From Devosia sp. (GTDB lineage Bacteria > Pseudomonadota > Alphaproteobacteria > Rhizobiales > Devosiaceae), in the NCBI GenBank assembly GCA_025352765.1, contig JANXSI010000715.1, positions 1 to 6,977 of the forward strand: 6,977 nt of DNA. The letters are read 5' to 3'. The position numbers and the translations under genes were made by a program. The notes beneath the pieces were generated by a model. That model was not told where the DNA came from, ran no database searches, and saw only the letters and a program-made list of their open reading frames with translations. Below, piece after piece: positions 5,968 through 6,977 of the stretch (positions are counted from its first letter, which is position 1; every line of letters begins with the position of its first letter).

Positions 5968-6459
5968 TCAGCTGCGCTGCGTCGCCGCCTTGTGCGCGGC
6001 GTACTCGGGAAACTCCCCCTCGGCCCACGCGCTCAGTGGCTTGACCAGCATTAGCCCGTCGTCGGTATAGCCGTTTTGGCGATAAAAACTCCGCGTGCGA
6101 TCGCGGCCGAGGATCATCGCCACCCTTAACACATCGCAGCCGAGCCGTTCAGCCTCCCGCTCGATCCACCGCATCAGTTGTCCTCCGATGCCGTGGCCGC
6201 GTGCCTCAGCGTCGACGACCACGTGGTCCGGCTCACAGTACTTTCCGGTCCACAGCTGCGTGCCGATCCAGAACCCCGACGTGCCAACCATTCGCTCGCC
6301 AACATAGGCCGCAATGCAGCGGTAGTTTCCCTGTGCGAGCATCAGCCCCATCCTGTCGTCGAACAGGGCTTGGGAGAGTGAGCTGTTCTGCCGAGTGAGC
6401 TGATAGACGGTCCGGACTTCTGCGAACCCCAACAGTTCCCGAATACGCACCTCGTCCAC
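5968..6459 (-). CDS. GNAT-family N-acetyltransferase
   Basis: Cytoplasmic acetyl-CoA-dependent acyltransferase of 163 residues, the normal length for a single-domain GNAT protein. The acetyl-CoA binding motif A is clear: strand HVVVDAEARGHGIGGQLMRW with R87-G-H-G-I-G-G at 87-93 contacting the pyrophosphate. Motif B follows as RSFYRQNGY with Y126 as the likely general acid. The N-terminal half (about 1-75) is divergent and gives no clue to the acceptor. The GTG start at 6459 is supported by GGGGGAG 6 bases upstream and by an in-frame stop at 6493-6495 that excludes a longer protein. A weak -10-like TAGTAT lies on the minus strand at 6495-6490. The gene ends in the palindrome CCCGCGCGGG (5957-5966), without a T-tract. 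It could modify a small molecule, an antibiotic or a protein; the substrate is not inferable. Confidence 0.88.
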   Translation of the reverse strand: MDEVRIRELLGFAEVRTVYQLTRQNSSLSQALFDDRMGLMLAQGNYRCIAAYVGERMVGTSGFWIGTQLWTGKYCEPDHVVVDAEARGHGIGGQLMRWIEREAERLGCDVLRVAMILGRDRTRSFYRQNGYTDDGLMLVKPLSAWAEGEFPEYAAHKAATQRS

Positions 6460-6665
6460 GAACCGCTCCCCCAGCCTTGGAATTGCCGTATACTAGCGGG
6501 TGCGCCGACCGGCGACGAGAGCCGTCGCGGCCCCACGCCCCGCGTAAGGAAGGGGAATACTCGGCATCTGCTAAAATCCGGATTTCCGTCGAACCGCTTG
6601 GAGCCCCACGAAGCGGCGCAACCTTGAGGTGATGTTGCGGTTGGACCAATGGCATCAAAGCGCCG
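6460..6665. other. Intergenic gap with palindromes, no gene recognised
   Basis: These 206 bases separate two minus-strand genes. They contain the perfect 12-bp palindrome AAATCCGGATTT (6574-6585), a 6-bp stem CCGCTT/AAGCGG (6594-6599, 6611-6616), and a 6-bp stem CGCAAC/GTTGCG (6617-6622, 6634-6639), both with 11-base loops. The stems are not followed by T-tracts on the minus strand, so a terminator for the upstream gene is not demonstrated. The long frame that reads through this gap into the GNAT gene out of phase has no credible product. Confidence 0.45.
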
Positions 6666-6977
6666 TCAGTTTTCGAGCATCCAGTATTGGGTGTGTTCGG
6701 ATAGATATTTGCTCAGGCTTTTCGCGTGAGCCACGGTGTCGCCCGTCATGGCTTCCAGTTTCGACTTCCAGAAGGCGATGAATTGAGGGTCGATGGTTTT
6801 GAGGTCAAACCTGAAGGTCTGGCCATCAAGGATCATGTCGCATTCGGTGGTCGGGTTTGGTGATTGCCCGATCGTCAATTCACCGCGTTTGCCCTGAAAA
6901 TCAAACGCCCCACCTTCAATCGACATGTCGATATTGACCGGGGTCATGTCCAAGCGGTTTTGGTCAAAAATCACAAA
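6666..6977 (-). CDS. Unrecognised protein, 3' portion (5' end beyond the window)
   Basis: An open frame ending at TGA 6668-6666 encodes at least 102 residues and stays open to the right edge. The GTG at 6974 has no visible ribosome binding site in the window, so the true start probably lies outside. The sequence is not low complexity: it has alternating hydrophobic strand-like stretches (VNIDMSIEGGAFDFQG, TECDMILDGQTFRFDL) followed by a helical, mixed-charge C-terminus ending HTQYWMLEN. No signal peptide or membrane helix is seen in this part. I do not recognise the family. It is on the same strand as the GNAT gene but separated by 206 bases, so co-transcription is uncertain. It may be element cargo or ordinary chromosomal sequence. 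Confidence 0.6.
   Translation of the reverse strand, partial: FVIFDQNRLDMTPVNIDMSIEGGAFDFQGKRGELTIGQSPNPTTECDMILDGQTFRFDLKTIDPQFIAFWKSKLEAMTGDTVAHAKSLSKYLSEHTQYWMLEN

Noticed and set aside
6233..6658. 141-codon minus-strand frame overlapping the GNAT gene
   Set aside because: Half of it lies out of phase within the GNAT frame, which has clear motifs; the rest crosses palindromic intergenic DNA and is Arg/Gly/Ser-rich.
1..6977. CRISPR array, tRNA or rRNA
   Set aside because: No regularly spaced repeats, no tRNA-like cloverleaf and no conserved rRNA stretches were seen.

Overview
The window looks like chromosomal or accessory DNA from a GC-rich proteobacterium, most likely an alphaproteobacterium. 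The chemoreceptor's signalling-domain style and the serine recombinase fit that group, but no rRNA or taxonomic marker is present, so this is an inference.

Left part (about 1-4847, + strand): two signalling genes in the same orientation. The first is the 3' portion of a methyl-accepting chemotaxis protein whose start lies upstream of the window. It has the end of an extracytoplasmic region, one transmembrane helix, two HAMP-like units and a complete MCP signalling hairpin. About 105 bases later comes the highlight of the window: a single polypeptide of about 1058 residues that joins an APC-superfamily amino-acid permease (12 predicted membrane helices plus two extra ones) to HAMP, GGDEF and EAL domains. 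Both c-di-GMP catalytic signatures look intact, while the GGDEF inhibitory RxxD site is absent. The layout suggests a transporter-like sensor ('transceptor') that couples recognition of an amino acid or amine to c-di-GMP turnover, next to a chemoreceptor that may act in the same behavioural decision.

Middle part (about 4848-5967): mobile-DNA character. A palindrome-rich non-coding stretch contains a sequence resembling a Tn3-type terminal repeat (near 5082). A minus-strand serine recombinase of the resolvase/invertase type follows, and then a compact nested inverted-repeat site directly upstream of it that resembles a res site and overlaps its likely promoter. To the right is a perfect 12-bp palindrome followed by a perfect TATAAT box, placed so that a 26-codon ORF would be transcribed as a leaderless message.

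Right part (5968-6977, - strand): a GNAT-family N-acetyltransferase with a GTG start and a good ribosome binding site, a palindrome-containing intergenic gap, and the 3' portion of an unrecognised gene running off the right edge. This segment may be cargo of the element marked by the recombinase, but no transposase and no second end are visible here. No tRNA, rRNA, CRISPR array or convincing Rho-independent terminator was seen.
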